Positions 1 through 6,446 of a DNA stretch of 7,432 bases are shown here, piece after piece. The stretch's first letter is position 1; the number at the start of each line of letters is the position of its first letter. The position numbers were made by a program, and so were the translations under genes. Below the pieces are notes generated by a model. It was not told where the DNA came from. It did no database searches and saw nothing but the letters and a program-made list of their open reading frames with translations. Source of the stretch: an uncultured Oscillospiraceae bacterium (GTDB lineage: Bacteria; Bacillota; Clostridia; Oscillospirales; Oscillospiraceae); assembly GCA_900758315.1 (NCBI GenBank), contig CAAERF010000491.1:1-7432 (forward strand), given 5' to 3'.

Positions 1-1531
1 ACTTTCTTGCCCGCTTCTCCACATTGCGCAGGAATACCAGTGACTGCGGAACCTGCGGGTCGATCATCAGATACGCCTCGTCACATACCAGCAGGCAACG
101 CTCATTCCGGTCGCGGCTCATTTCCTCCCAGCACCAGCTCAACAGGTTCAGATACTGCGTGCGTTTGACATTATCCGACGCATTTTGCAGGTCGTGGGTA
201 TCCAGGCAAATAAACCGGGAATTGGCCTCCAGCGTGGTGTGGCCGTTCCACAGAAAGCTGTCGCTGCCCGCTGCGGCGTCGTACAGCAGCATTGCCAGAT
301 CACGATATACCGGATTCTCCTTGTTGGCCTCCGCTTTCTTTTCCAGCAGGGCGTGAAGGTCGGACAGAATGGGAAAATCCGTGGCCTTGAGCTGCCGAAT
401 ATCCGTTTCCCAGAAGATGCCGAACTGATTGTAGAGTTCAATGATCGTCTGCTTGAGGATCGCTTTCTGCATATCCGTCAGGCTGGGCAGATACAGGGAA
501 AATTCAATCTCCAGTGTTTTCATGTGCAGCGCCATATCAGACATTCCGTTTCCTTCATCGGTATAGAGTTTGTCGGTTTCATCGTCATCGTCACGGGGCG
601 CCGGTCTGATCTGCAAAAGGTTGGAGCGGCCGTTTTTTCCGCCGCCAGCATTGAGCCAGCTTCCGTTCAGGTTCCGGCACATATCCTTATATTCGGATTC
701 CGGGTCGATGCACAGGATTTTCGTCCCCTTCATGTATTCCGAAAGCATGATGTGCTTCACAACGGTACTCTTGCCGATACCGGCCACACCCATAATCACG
801 AAGCTGCTATTGGTGCGGTCGTTCCCGCGTTCCCAGGTGTCCAGAATCACCAGGCCGCCGTTGCTGTCCTTTGCAAAATAATAGCCCCGGCCATCGTTGT
901 AACCGGAGCTGGCAAACGGGAACCCGCCCACAAAGGTACTCATGGGAATAATGCGGGACACAATGCTGTCCACCGTGGAGTTGGCCGGATAGGTGGGAGA
1001 AATGCTCTGGAACCCTTCCTTTTGAAGATTGGCGAGGGTGCGCACCTTGCACTTCTGGATGTTGAAGGCGCTCTCCACACGGCGGCAGACCTTTGTGAAG
1101 TTGGCCTCATCCTGTGCAATCGGCATCACGGTCAGCGACATCATGGCGACCGTTTCGCCCTCTTGGTCGATCCGCTGCATGATTCTCTCGCCATCCTCGG
1201 CGGCTTTCTCGGCGCGCTGCCGGGTCAGCGGGTCTTTGGCACTGTCAGCGGCGCCGCGCTGTTGGACAATGCTTTTGGAGATTGCGGAAATGAGCGAACC
1301 ATTGTCAATGGGGGTAATCCCCACCGAAACAATGGTGCTGGGGATGTTGGTGATCTTGGAAAGCCACCCCATATCCACCTTCTGCGGATAGCGGACGGCG
1401 CCGTACACCTTACCCAGATTTTCACCGATGACCAAACTGTTTCGCTTGATTTCCAGCCCCATCGGGGTAATGACATTTAACAGCGCTTCATTGACGGGAA
1501 ACGCTTCTTCTTTTTTCTTAGAACCTAACAA
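1..1531 (-). CDS. VirB4-type conjugation ATPase (C-terminus cut by window edge)
   Basis: This is the cytoplasmic motor ATPase that energises assembly and transfer in a type IV secretion channel. The frame stays open for 510 residues and leaves the window before the stop. The Walker A loop GVAGIGKST lies at residues 248-256 (bases 764-790). Walker B, LLVCDEAYLMID, is at 480-491 with the acidic DE pair at bases 77-82. It is followed by RNVEKRARK, the kind of arginine-rich stretch that follows Walker B in VirB4/TraC proteins. Residues 1-240 fit the second half of the VirB4 N-terminal domain; no membrane segment is seen. The start is a TTG at 1531-1529, with GGAGG exactly 7 nt upstream; the first in-frame ATG is only codon 24, inside conserved-looking sequence. 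It overlaps the end of the PAPS-reductase-like gene by 7 bases, so translation is probably coupled. The family call is secure; the subfamily is not. Confidence 0.95.
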   Translation of the reverse strand, partial: MLGSKKKEEAFPVNEALLNVITPMGLEIKRNSLVIGENLGKVYGAVRYPQKVDMGWLSKITNIPSTIVSVGITPIDNGSLISAISKSIVQQRGAADSAKDPLTRQRAEKAAEDGERIMQRIDQEGETVAMMSLTVMPIAQDEANFTKVCRRVESAFNIQKCKVRTLANLQKEGFQSISPTYPANSTVDSIVSRIIPMSTFVGGFPFASSGYNDGRGYYFAKDSNGGLVILDTWERGNDRTNSSFVIMGVAGIGKSTVVKHIMLSEYMKGTKILCIDPESEYKDMCRNLNGSWLNAGGGKNGRSNLLQIRPAPRDDDDETDKLYTDEGNGMSDMALHMKTLEIEFSLYLPSLTDMQKAILKQTIIELYNQFGIFWETDIRQLKATDFPILSDLHALLEKKAEANKENPVYRDLAMLLYDAAAGSDSFLWNGHTTLEANSRFICLDTHDLQNASDNVKRTQYLNLLSWCWEEMSRDRNERCLLVCDEAYLMIDPQVPQSLVFLRNVEKRARK

Positions 1532-2490
1532 TGATCCACCTCCAACTGTTGATTGCGGTAAGGCACCCCAATGTAGTCCAGCACAGCGCCGCACCCCAAT
1601 TTATTGATGCAGTAATCATACTGTTGGGGATGCGTCACCTGCATAAGCTGAAATCGGTTCGGCTCATGCTCCAGATGAACGCCGTACATACAATACATAC
1701 ACCCCGATCTGGAAACGCCGGTGGTTTTCAGAATCGGGGTGCCGTTCTTCTTGCGGCCTTCAACAATGTCCCCATAGATGGGGGCATAGGGAATGCCGGT
1801 CATTTTCAGATACCGCAAAATATCTTCTTCCAGCCAGAACGCAAGGGGCTGGCTGAGAGGCCGCTGGCGCTCGAAGCCGTTGCAGCCAAACTTGATCCAG
1901 GATTGCTCCCGCAGCTTGCTTTCGCAGGCCAGGACACCCGTAATCGGGTGCCGCCCGGACTGCCTTTCAAATTTGTTCAATGGCGCTTTTTTCATGTGGT
2001 AACAACATCTTGCCGAAATCTTGAAGGGAGCGTCCAGAAGGTATTTGTAATTCTCGCAGTTGTAGATCGACTTCTTTCCGTTCTTGTCCAGCAGTTCTCC
2101 ATTGAGTCGTGCCAGACGGTAAGGTTGTCCCTTTCTTGCGCCGTTGATAACATCCGAAACCTCTTTGGAGATGATCGGATAGCCGTACTTCTCAAGAATC
2201 TGAGTGAACGGATAGCGCGGGCGAAGCCAAATAACATTGTCCTTCGTTTTTACGAAATCGCGCAGTTCGGGGTATTCCAACCCGGTGTCAACATACACAG
2301 CAGGAATATCAGGGTAGACCCGCCGTGCCAGATCAAGCAGCACGGTGGAGTCTTTACCGCCCGAAAAGCTGATAAAGACCTGCCCATCGTACCGCATATA
2401 CCATTCCATGATTCTCGTCTGCGTAACTCTGATTTTTCTTTCGAGGCTCCAACCCTGCATGATTTTCAAATCCTGCCGGGTGTGCTTCAT
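1525..2490 (-). CDS. PAPS reductase / adenine nucleotide alpha-hydrolase family protein
   Basis: A 321-aa protein of the phosphoadenosine phosphosulfate reductase superfamily, which binds an adenine nucleotide to activate or move sulfur; DndC and CysH are relatives. The PP-loop SGGKDST is at residues 43-49 (bases 2344-2364), followed by the YVDTGLEYPE segment (66-75) typical of the family. Cysteines at 162-163, 189, 203 and a CxxC at 264-267 could hold an iron-sulfur cluster (inference). The segment GRHPITGVLACESKLREQ (179-196) resembles the TGxxAxES-LR region of PAPS-reductase-like proteins from mobile elements. The ATG chosen lies two bases after the upstream stop (TAAGTATG) and has no good Shine-Dalgarno, so it probably relies on translation restart; the ATG at codon 11 is an alternative. 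Its role in a conjugation operon is unknown: DNA or RNA thiolation and redox sulfur chemistry are all possible. The family is secure, the substrate is not. Confidence 0.9.
   Translation of the reverse strand: MKHTRQDLKIMQGWSLERKIRVTQTRIMEWYMRYDGQVFISFSGGKDSTVLLDLARRVYPDIPAVYVDTGLEYPELRDFVKTKDNVIWLRPRYPFTQILEKYGYPIISKEVSDVINGARKGQPYRLARLNGELLDKNGKKSIYNCENYKYLLDAPFKISARCCYHMKKAPLNKFERQSGRHPITGVLACESKLREQSWIKFGCNGFERQRPLSQPLAFWLEEDILRYLKMTGIPYAPIYGDIVEGRKKNGTPILKTTGVSRSGCMYCMYGVHLEHEPNRFQLMQVTHPQQYDYCINKLGCGAVLDYIGVPYRNQQLEVDHC
1539..1543 (-). promoter_or_regulatory. Ribosome binding site that fixes the VirB4 TTG start
   Basis: GGAGG on the minus strand lies 7 nt before the TTG at 1531-1529 and inside the last codons of the upstream gene. 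The same 7-nt spacing is seen at five other genes in this window, which supports TTG over any later ATG. Confidence 0.8.
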
Positions 2491-2492
2491 AC

Positions 2493-3191
2493 TTAGACAA
2501 CACCTACACTTTCCAAAATCGGGATCGCAGCATTGATGCCGGAATCCTCCAAATGCACATAGGCGGGGTTGTTGACCAGGTTGCACAGCCGGACAATATC
2601 CTGCTGTTGCAGAATCTCGGTCTGAATGCCGCTGTCCGAAAAATATCCGCCGAGCAGCTTGAGCTTCTGAAGCAGATCGCGCTCAACGCCATCGCTTACC
2701 CTATCCCAAATCTTGATGTAGAATTGCCGTTCCACAACCTCGCCGGAAAGAGCAAAGGCGCCCATTTCCACGATTTCCTGCTTCAGCAGTTCCTTTTGCT
2801 TCACATCGGAAGAAGAAGTGAGTGTGGCAGACAGCTCCGACAACAGCGGAGAAATATCTACCGGGCGGGATACGGCAAGAAGCTGAAACGGGTACTGTGC
2901 GCTGGACAGGCTTACCGTAAGCTGCTTGGCAATCAGCCGCTTTTCGTTTTTGCTGAACAGTTCTGTGCTGATCGGGCAGATCTTCAGATACGCCAGAGCC
3001 AGATTGTCACGGGTATAGAGGAAGTTCCCCCGAATATCTTTCACATTCACAAACTCATTGGCGGTGATCTGGGCCAGTTCTTCCTTGTCCTTGTTCTTCG
3101 ATTTTTTGTGTTTGGCCGACAACTTCAGAAAAATCAGCGTCCCACCGCCCAGCAGCGCACAGACGCAGATCATAATAATCGGCAAAAGCAA
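2493..3191 (-). CDS. Membrane-anchored TraC/VirB4 N-terminal-like conjugation protein
   Basis: A 232-aa protein with one N-terminal membrane segment (about residues 2-24), then a lysine-rich cytoplasmic stretch (26-37). The body, from about residue 45, contains GNFLYTRDNLALAYLKICPI and later YPFQLLAVSRPVDI. This pattern resembles the first subdomain of VirB4/TraC ATPases, but there is no nucleotide-binding motif. I infer that it is a membrane-bound partner of the VirB4 encoded two genes downstream, in the place often held by a PrgI/VirB3-type protein. The start is a TTG at 3191-3189, with GAGGT 7 nt upstream; an upstream ATG at 3217-3215 is out of frame and closes quickly. The stop lies two bases before the next gene. 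A terminator-like hairpin sits just upstream. The family assignment is from pattern recognition only; TraC-like is my best reading. Confidence 0.7.
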   Translation of the reverse strand: MLLPIIMICVCALLGGGTLIFLKLSAKHKKSKNKDKEELAQITANEFVNVKDIRGNFLYTRDNLALAYLKICPISTELFSKNEKRLIAKQLTVSLSSAQYPFQLLAVSRPVDISPLLSELSATLTSSSDVKQKELLKQEIVEMGAFALSGEVVERQFYIKIWDRVSDGVERDLLQKLKLLGGYFSDSGIQTEILQQQDIVRLCNLVNNPAYVHLEDSGINAAIPILESVGVV

Positions 3192-3198
3192 TTTATCG

Positions 3199-3203
3199 AC
3201 CTC
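3199..3203 (-). promoter_or_regulatory. Ribosome binding site that fixes the TraC-like TTG start
   Basis: GAGGT on the minus strand is placed 7 nt before the TTG at 3191-3189. There is no in-frame ATG nearby with a comparable site until the hydrophobic segment is already lost, so TTG is the supported start. Confidence 0.7.
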
Positions 3204-3216
3204 GCTTTCTTTGCCA

Positions 3217-3246
3217 TAAAAATAGGCCCTGCTTTTCAGCAGAGCC
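3217..3246 (-). terminator. Terminator-like hairpin / possible attenuator
   Basis: On the minus strand GGCTCTGC and GCAGGGCC pair over 8 bp (one G-U wobble) around the loop TGAAAA, followed by TATTTTTA. The stem starts 5 bases after the stop of the acidic 120-aa gene and ends about 34 bases before the TraC-like start. The U-run is interrupted by one A, so termination may be partial, which would suit a site inside an operon. Confidence 0.6.
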
Positions 3247-3251
3247 GTGCC

Positions 3252-3614
3252 TTATAGTTCCAAATCTTCTTCATCTTCGCTTTCTTCACCGTACCCAAAA
3301 TCCAACTCGTCCGATTCAAAAGAAAAGCTGTGGTCTGAGATGCAGTCCAGGGCATCGCTGGCGTCCAGCTCGTCAAAATGCTCTCGGAAGAAAGCCAAAT
3401 CCTCCTCGTCAGCCCGCACGGTTTCGCCATCTCCATAGAGATAGGTCTGGATTTTCGCTTCGATGGTATCCCCCAGGGGCCATTCGGCAAGAACCTCGGA
3501 GATTTCATCACAGTCCAGCAGTTCATCCAGCCCATCAGGGCTACCGGGGACAAAATGCTCCGTCATCAGAGAGTGGGGGGCATCCAGAGTCACCACCGAA
3601 AACATTTTGCTCAT
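3252..3614 (-). CDS. Highly acidic hypothetical protein (120 aa)
   Basis: I do not recognise this family. The protein is 120 aa with about 37 Asp/Glu residues and only 4 Lys/Arg, giving an estimated net charge near -33. The acidity is strongest towards the C-terminus, which ends in EESEDEEDLEL. There is no signal peptide and no membrane segment, so it is probably cytoplasmic. A moderately ordered N-terminal half contains WPLGDTIEAKIQTYLYGDG. The ATG at 3614-3612 overlaps the stop of the DUF3846 gene as ATGA, and GGAGG lies 7 nt upstream, so the two genes are probably translationally coupled. The open frame extends 15 codons upstream but has no ribosome site there. Such charge is seen in DNA-mimic antirestriction proteins and in chaperone-like inhibitors; either role is only a guess, and I see no ArdA or Ocr motif. 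Confidence 0.75.
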   Translation of the reverse strand: MSKMFSVVTLDAPHSLMTEHFVPGSPDGLDELLDCDEISEVLAEWPLGDTIEAKIQTYLYGDGETVRADEEDLAFFREHFDELDASDALDCISDHSFSFESDELDFGYGEESEDEEDLEL

Positions 3615-4048
3615 CGGCCTGCCTCCATATCCTCTCCGGCTCCGGTGTCCATGTCCCATCCCTTGCCGAACATGAGGTTCATAAACTCTTTCATGTCGGC
3701 GGCGGACCGTACTTCAAAGGATACCGCTGCGGGGACCGGCTGCGGAAAATACTCCTGATACATGGCAATCTGTTCATCGGTCAAAGAAACGCCCCGTCCT
3801 TCCGGGGTATCGCAATAGAGGAAAAAAGTTCCGTGAAGGATATCCGGCCCGTACTGTCGGTTCTCCGGCAGACCTGTCAGTTTCCCGGACGCATTGCAGC
3901 AGAGAACCGTTTCGCAGGGCAGAGGAATACACTCAATATCCCCGCCCACAAGTTCCTGCCGGTGTTCCAGAGAATCCTCCAGCATGGTCGTATAAGGCGC
4001 CCGTCCAGGTTCAAACACCATAATCCGAATCGTTCTGTTGTCGTTCAT
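3611..4048 (-). CDS. DUF3846 family protein
   Basis: A 145-aa cytoplasmic protein that matches the DUF3846 pattern: an opening beta strand IRIMVFEPGRAPYTTML (residues 7-23), then LEHRQELVGGDIECIPL, then NASGKLTGLPENR, then a DILHGTFFLYCD strand. The family occurs in conjugative elements and phages of Firmicutes and has no known function. The start is taken as the second of two nearby ATGs (4048-4046), because AGGAG lies exactly 7 nt upstream; the ATG two codons earlier is only 1 nt from it, and the open frame running further upstream has no site. The gene begins 17 bases after the secreted-protein stop and its TGA overlaps the next ATG as ATGA, so it is co-translated with the acidic protein. 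The C-terminal part from about residue 98 is glycine- and acid-rich near its end. Confidence 0.85.
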   Translation of the reverse strand: MNDNRTIRIMVFEPGRAPYTTMLEDSLEHRQELVGGDIECIPLPCETVLCCNASGKLTGLPENRQYGPDILHGTFFLYCDTPEGRGVSLTDEQIAMYQEYFPQPVPAAVSFEVRSAADMKEFMNLMFGKGWDMDTGAGEDMEAGR

Positions 4049-4065
4049 ATCCATTCTCCTTTTTC

Positions 4066-5763
4066 TTACGGATTGCCCGGTGCGATATGCCAATCATCAT
4101 AGAGGGAGCCGCTGATCGTTACATCATCGGTGAGATTCATGGCGAGCATCCCCGCAGGCGTCCAAATATCCATTACATGAGTATTGACTGTGTAGCTCCC
4201 GTCCGGGAACCAAACCGGCGAAAAATGCACCCGCTGGTTGTAGGTACTGTAAATGTTTTTGGCAAACTGGAACCGCGCCGTTGTTCCGCTGGTGAGCCGC
4301 TCCAACAGCCGCCAGTAGGTTCCATAGCCAAACTCCGGGAAGTAGGATACGGCTGTCTGCCCGTAGGTATAGTGCGACAGCGGGGCAGAGGTGCTGACGG
4401 TTGCCGTTACAGTGTTTGTTACGCCATAGCCTGATTTCATCAAATCGCCCGAAGCGGTGGGAACCTTTTCGTCCGGCTCGATTCGGGTGGTGGCGGTCAT
4501 ACTGGCCGAGTAATTGTCCCGGAAGTAATCATACCATCCATCGTCTACCCAATATCCTGTGTTTTTCCCTGTGCTGTGCCACACCCAATAGGGGTGCCAT
4601 TTCGCCCACCAGACACTCCATGCTGCATAGGTCTTGGTTTCTCGGCTGGGAATGCTGCTGGCCGACCAGCTTCCCATTGTATCGGTGGCTTTCGGGTCGG
4701 GCGGGTCGTTGCCGGAGAGATCTACCACCTTTGCCCGAATGGTGCTTTGGCTCAACGAACCTTTATTAGTGCTGACATAGATGGTAATATCCTGCGGCTC
4801 CGACGGTGTATGCCACTTTACCCAGGCAATCTGACTATCTCCCGATGGAATCACAATATTGTTCATCCGGTAGGTGCTGCCGTTGATACTAAAGGATACC
4901 GTAGCAGGGCTATCAGGATTGATCTCCGATCCCGCATAGAGCGTTACCGGCGTGATGACATCTGTATCCACACGATACTCGTAGTCATAGTCGGTTGGCT
5001 CCGGCTGTTCGGGCGGGTCGGTAAACCATACAATACCCATACCCAGATAGGTGATAATAGTATCGTTGGAACAGGTCTTATTGGTAGCCCCTGTATAGGC
5101 CGGAAATCCCATATCCGCATATTCCAGGAACATAGCCAGCGGCAGGTTTTTATGGGTCAAACTCGTCATGGTCTTACGCAAGGACCCGCCTGCCTGATTA
5201 TCATAGAGCGCGGCTTCATGGGCAGTCATTGCCATCATAATTCCGTTGTGCTTGAAATAGGCGATTGGCTCCAAAAACAGCTTGTACTGTCCGCCAATCA
5301 GTTCCTCGTATGCGATTCCGGTCTGCTGCGCCACCAGTTTTACCGCATACTCGGAGCAGAAGTATTTCTTGATTGCTTCAATGTTGGCGCTATAACTGCC
5401 GGTGCTTATGATACGAGGCAACGCAATATCCGGTTTCTTACAGGTATAGCCACTTGTGCTTGGTGAAATGCTGGCACCGTTGACATACTGAATTTTACTG
5501 ACCTTACCAAAGTGAATCTTGATAGATGGTGTATTGCTGGACAGGTCAAATGGTGTAGACACCGGTTGACCGGATTCCGCATCTACGACGGTAATCCGCA
5601 CACCCTCCATACCAGGAGTCCAGGAGTTCTGCGAGGTTCCTTGTCCCATACCGCCGCCACCGCCATCCACGTTTCCGCTTCCTCCGGTTTCTGCCAGGGC
5701 GCTCATAGGGCAGATACCCAACAGCAGCACAAGTGTGAGCAATATTACAAATATCCGCTTCAA
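4066..5763 (-). CDS. Large secreted protein with Ig-like middle and Trp-rich C-terminal region
   Basis: A 565-aa secreted protein of unknown function. It opens with a signal peptide: KR, a hydrophobic core (residues 4-17), then MSALA with likely cleavage after A24. A glycine-rich stretch (27-42) follows. Region 1 (about 48-247) carries WTPGMEGVRITVVDAESG and three cysteines (108, 136, 231). A proline linker leads to a beta-rich, Ig-like segment (about 258-350) and a second proline linker (353-358). The last region has eight tryptophans between 382 and 410, then aromatic-rich sequence to the end. There is no LPXTG motif and no C-terminal membrane anchor; C18 is not in a valid lipobox. I infer an extracellular role beside the conjugation channel, such as contact with a recipient or the cell wall. 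The start is a TTG at 5763-5761 with GGAGG 7 nt upstream; the in-frame TTG at 5796 has no site. Confidence 0.85.
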   Translation of the reverse strand: MKRIFVILLTLVLLLGICPMSALAETGGSGNVDGGGGGMGQGTSQNSWTPGMEGVRITVVDAESGQPVSTPFDLSSNTPSIKIHFGKVSKIQYVNGASISPSTSGYTCKKPDIALPRIISTGSYSANIEAIKKYFCSEYAVKLVAQQTGIAYEELIGGQYKLFLEPIAYFKHNGIMMAMTAHEAALYDNQAGGSLRKTMTSLTHKNLPLAMFLEYADMGFPAYTGATNKTCSNDTIITYLGMGIVWFTDPPEQPEPTDYDYEYRVDTDVITPVTLYAGSEINPDSPATVSFSINGSTYRMNNIVIPSGDSQIAWVKWHTPSEPQDITIYVSTNKGSLSQSTIRAKVVDLSGNDPPDPKATDTMGSWSASSIPSRETKTYAAWSVWWAKWHPYWVWHSTGKNTGYWVDDGWYDYFRDNYSASMTATTRIEPDEKVPTASGDLMKSGYGVTNTVTATVSTSAPLSHYTYGQTAVSYFPEFGYGTYWRLLERLTSGTTARFQFAKNIYSTYNQRVHFSPVWFPDGSYTVNTHVMDIWTPAGMLAMNLTDDVTISGSLYDDWHIAPGNP

Positions 5764-5770
5764 AAACGCA

Positions 5771-5775
5771 CCTCC
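5771..5775 (-). promoter_or_regulatory. Ribosome binding site that fixes the secreted-protein TTG start
   Basis: TGGAGGTG on the minus strand puts GGAGG 7 nt before the TTG at 5763-5761. Choosing this start makes the protein begin directly with a classical signal peptide, while the longer reading adds 11 residues before it. Confidence 0.8.
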
Positions 5776-5794
5776 AATCAAATTAGTTGAGGAC

Positions 5795-5826
5795 AAAAAA
5801 AGAGTACGGTATCGCTACCGTACTCT
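5795..5826 (-). terminator. Strong intrinsic terminator inside the gene string
   Basis: On the minus strand an 11-bp perfect stem (AGAGTACGGTA / TACCGTACTCT) with a 4-base loop GCGA is followed by a run of seven T. It begins 12 bases after the stop of the DUF6550-like gene and ends 31 bases before the TTG of the secreted-protein gene. No separate promoter fits between it and that start, so downstream genes need readthrough or an antitermination step, or a promoter inside the upstream gene. Confidence 0.9.
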
Positions 5827-5838
5827 CCGGGGTTGTTA

Positions 5839-6384
5839 TCAGCCCATGTTGCCGACCTGTTTGTTTATATCTCCATCGGAATGAACATTCTCCTGAACGG
5901 TGCCGCCGCCCTCGTCGGTGATCCAGCCGAAGCCCTCCAGATAGATGGAACCGCCCTGTGTGTCGCCGGTCTGGGGTTGGTTGCTGTCCGGCTCATGCAC
6001 AATCGGCTCATCCTTTTCGCTGGCCGCCTGCTGTTCCTCCTGAGAAGGCGCCGGGGGCGGAGTGGTTTCGGGTTTCTTTTCACTGTCGGTCAGGTTAACA
6101 TCCACCTGATCTTCTTCCTCCACATTCAAAACAGCATCGGTCTGGTTCTGGCTGTCAGTCGCTTCGGGTTTAGAGGTGTCCGGCACCACTACCAGCGGTT
6201 CGCTGGAGCTGCTGTCCGGGGTATTGCTGCTATCCACATCCTCGGCAGATACATCCGAGGGGGTGGATGCCGGATCAACGGTTGTGGTCTGCCCACCTTT
6301 GCCCAGCAGCACTGCGGCAATCACAATTACCACAACGGCGGCTGCGCCAAGAACGGCCAACAGCTTCTTGTTTTTTGTACTCAT
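5839..6384 (-). CDS. Membrane-anchored protein with low-complexity linker (DUF6550-like)
   Basis: A 181-aa protein with one N-terminal membrane segment (about residues 8-28) preceded by lysines, so the rest is probably outside the cell. Residues 31-143 are a low-complexity linker rich in Ser, Thr, Pro, Asp, Glu and Gln. The last 38 residues (144-181) form a compact, conserved-looking tail with SIYLEGFGWITDEGGG and ending in VGNMG. The tail recalls proteins annotated DUF6550 in conjugative elements of gut Clostridia; this match is from memory and moderate. It has ATG at 6384-6382 with AAGGAGG 7 nt upstream and is the first gene after the predicted promoter. A terminator hairpin follows its stop. 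I infer a surface-displayed tether whose tail binds a partner, perhaps the secreted protein encoded next. The function is unknown. Confidence 0.8.
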   Translation of the reverse strand: MSTKNKKLLAVLGAAAVVVIVIAAVLLGKGGQTTTVDPASTPSDVSAEDVDSSNTPDSSSSEPLVVVPDTSKPEATDSQNQTDAVLNVEEEDQVDVNLTDSEKKPETTPPPAPSQEEQQAASEKDEPIVHEPDSNQPQTGDTQGGSIYLEGFGWITDEGGGTVQENVHSDGDINKQVGNMG

Positions 6385-6418
6385 TTGAAAACCTCCTTGT
6401 ACGGTGATTTTATATTAA

Positions 6419-6446
6419 AATGATGGTAATATTTCTCGCCATCATT
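6419..6446 (-). promoter_or_regulatory. Dyad overlapping the promoter -10: candidate operator
   Basis: AATGATGG at 6419-6426 and its perfect complement CCATCATT at 6439-6446 are separated by 12 AT-rich bases. The outer arm covers half of the -10 box and the dyad spans the expected transcription start (about 6437), which suits repressor binding. In a readthrough transcript the same bases could form a weak hairpin. No regulator gene is in view. Confidence 0.45.

Noticed and set aside
1225..1476. Short minus-strand frames within VirB4 (148-441, 807-1052, 1225-1476) as signs of a broken VirB4
   Set aside because: The VirB4 frame itself is continuous from 1531 to the window edge with motifs in order; the short frames are in other registers.
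185..1480. Long plus-strand open frame of 431 codons opposite VirB4
   Set aside because: It lies fully antisense to a VirB4 frame with intact Walker motifs, its translation shows no recognisable domain, and G+C-rich coding DNA often leaves such open antisense frames.
1531..2496. Plus-strand open frame of 321 codons opposite the PAPS-reductase-like gene
   Set aside because: It mirrors the real gene almost exactly, and its product has no family features while the minus strand has SGGKDST.
2553..3257. Plus-strand open frame of 234 codons opposite the TraC-like gene
   Set aside because: Antisense shadow without recognisable domains or supporting neighbours on that strand.
4576..5466. Plus-strand open frame of 296 codons opposite the secreted-protein gene
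   Set aside because: The opposite strand encodes a signal peptide and an ordered domain layout; the plus frame gives no coherent protein.
5688..5763. Lipoprotein reading of the secreted-protein signal peptide (C18)
   Set aside because: The residues before C18 are L-G-I, and a lipobox needs a small residue directly before the cysteine; the ALA site at 22-24 explains cleavage better.
5764..5796. Longer N-terminus for the secreted protein from the TTG at 5796
   Set aside because: It has no ribosome site, lies directly against the terminator T-run, and would put 11 extra residues before the signal peptide.
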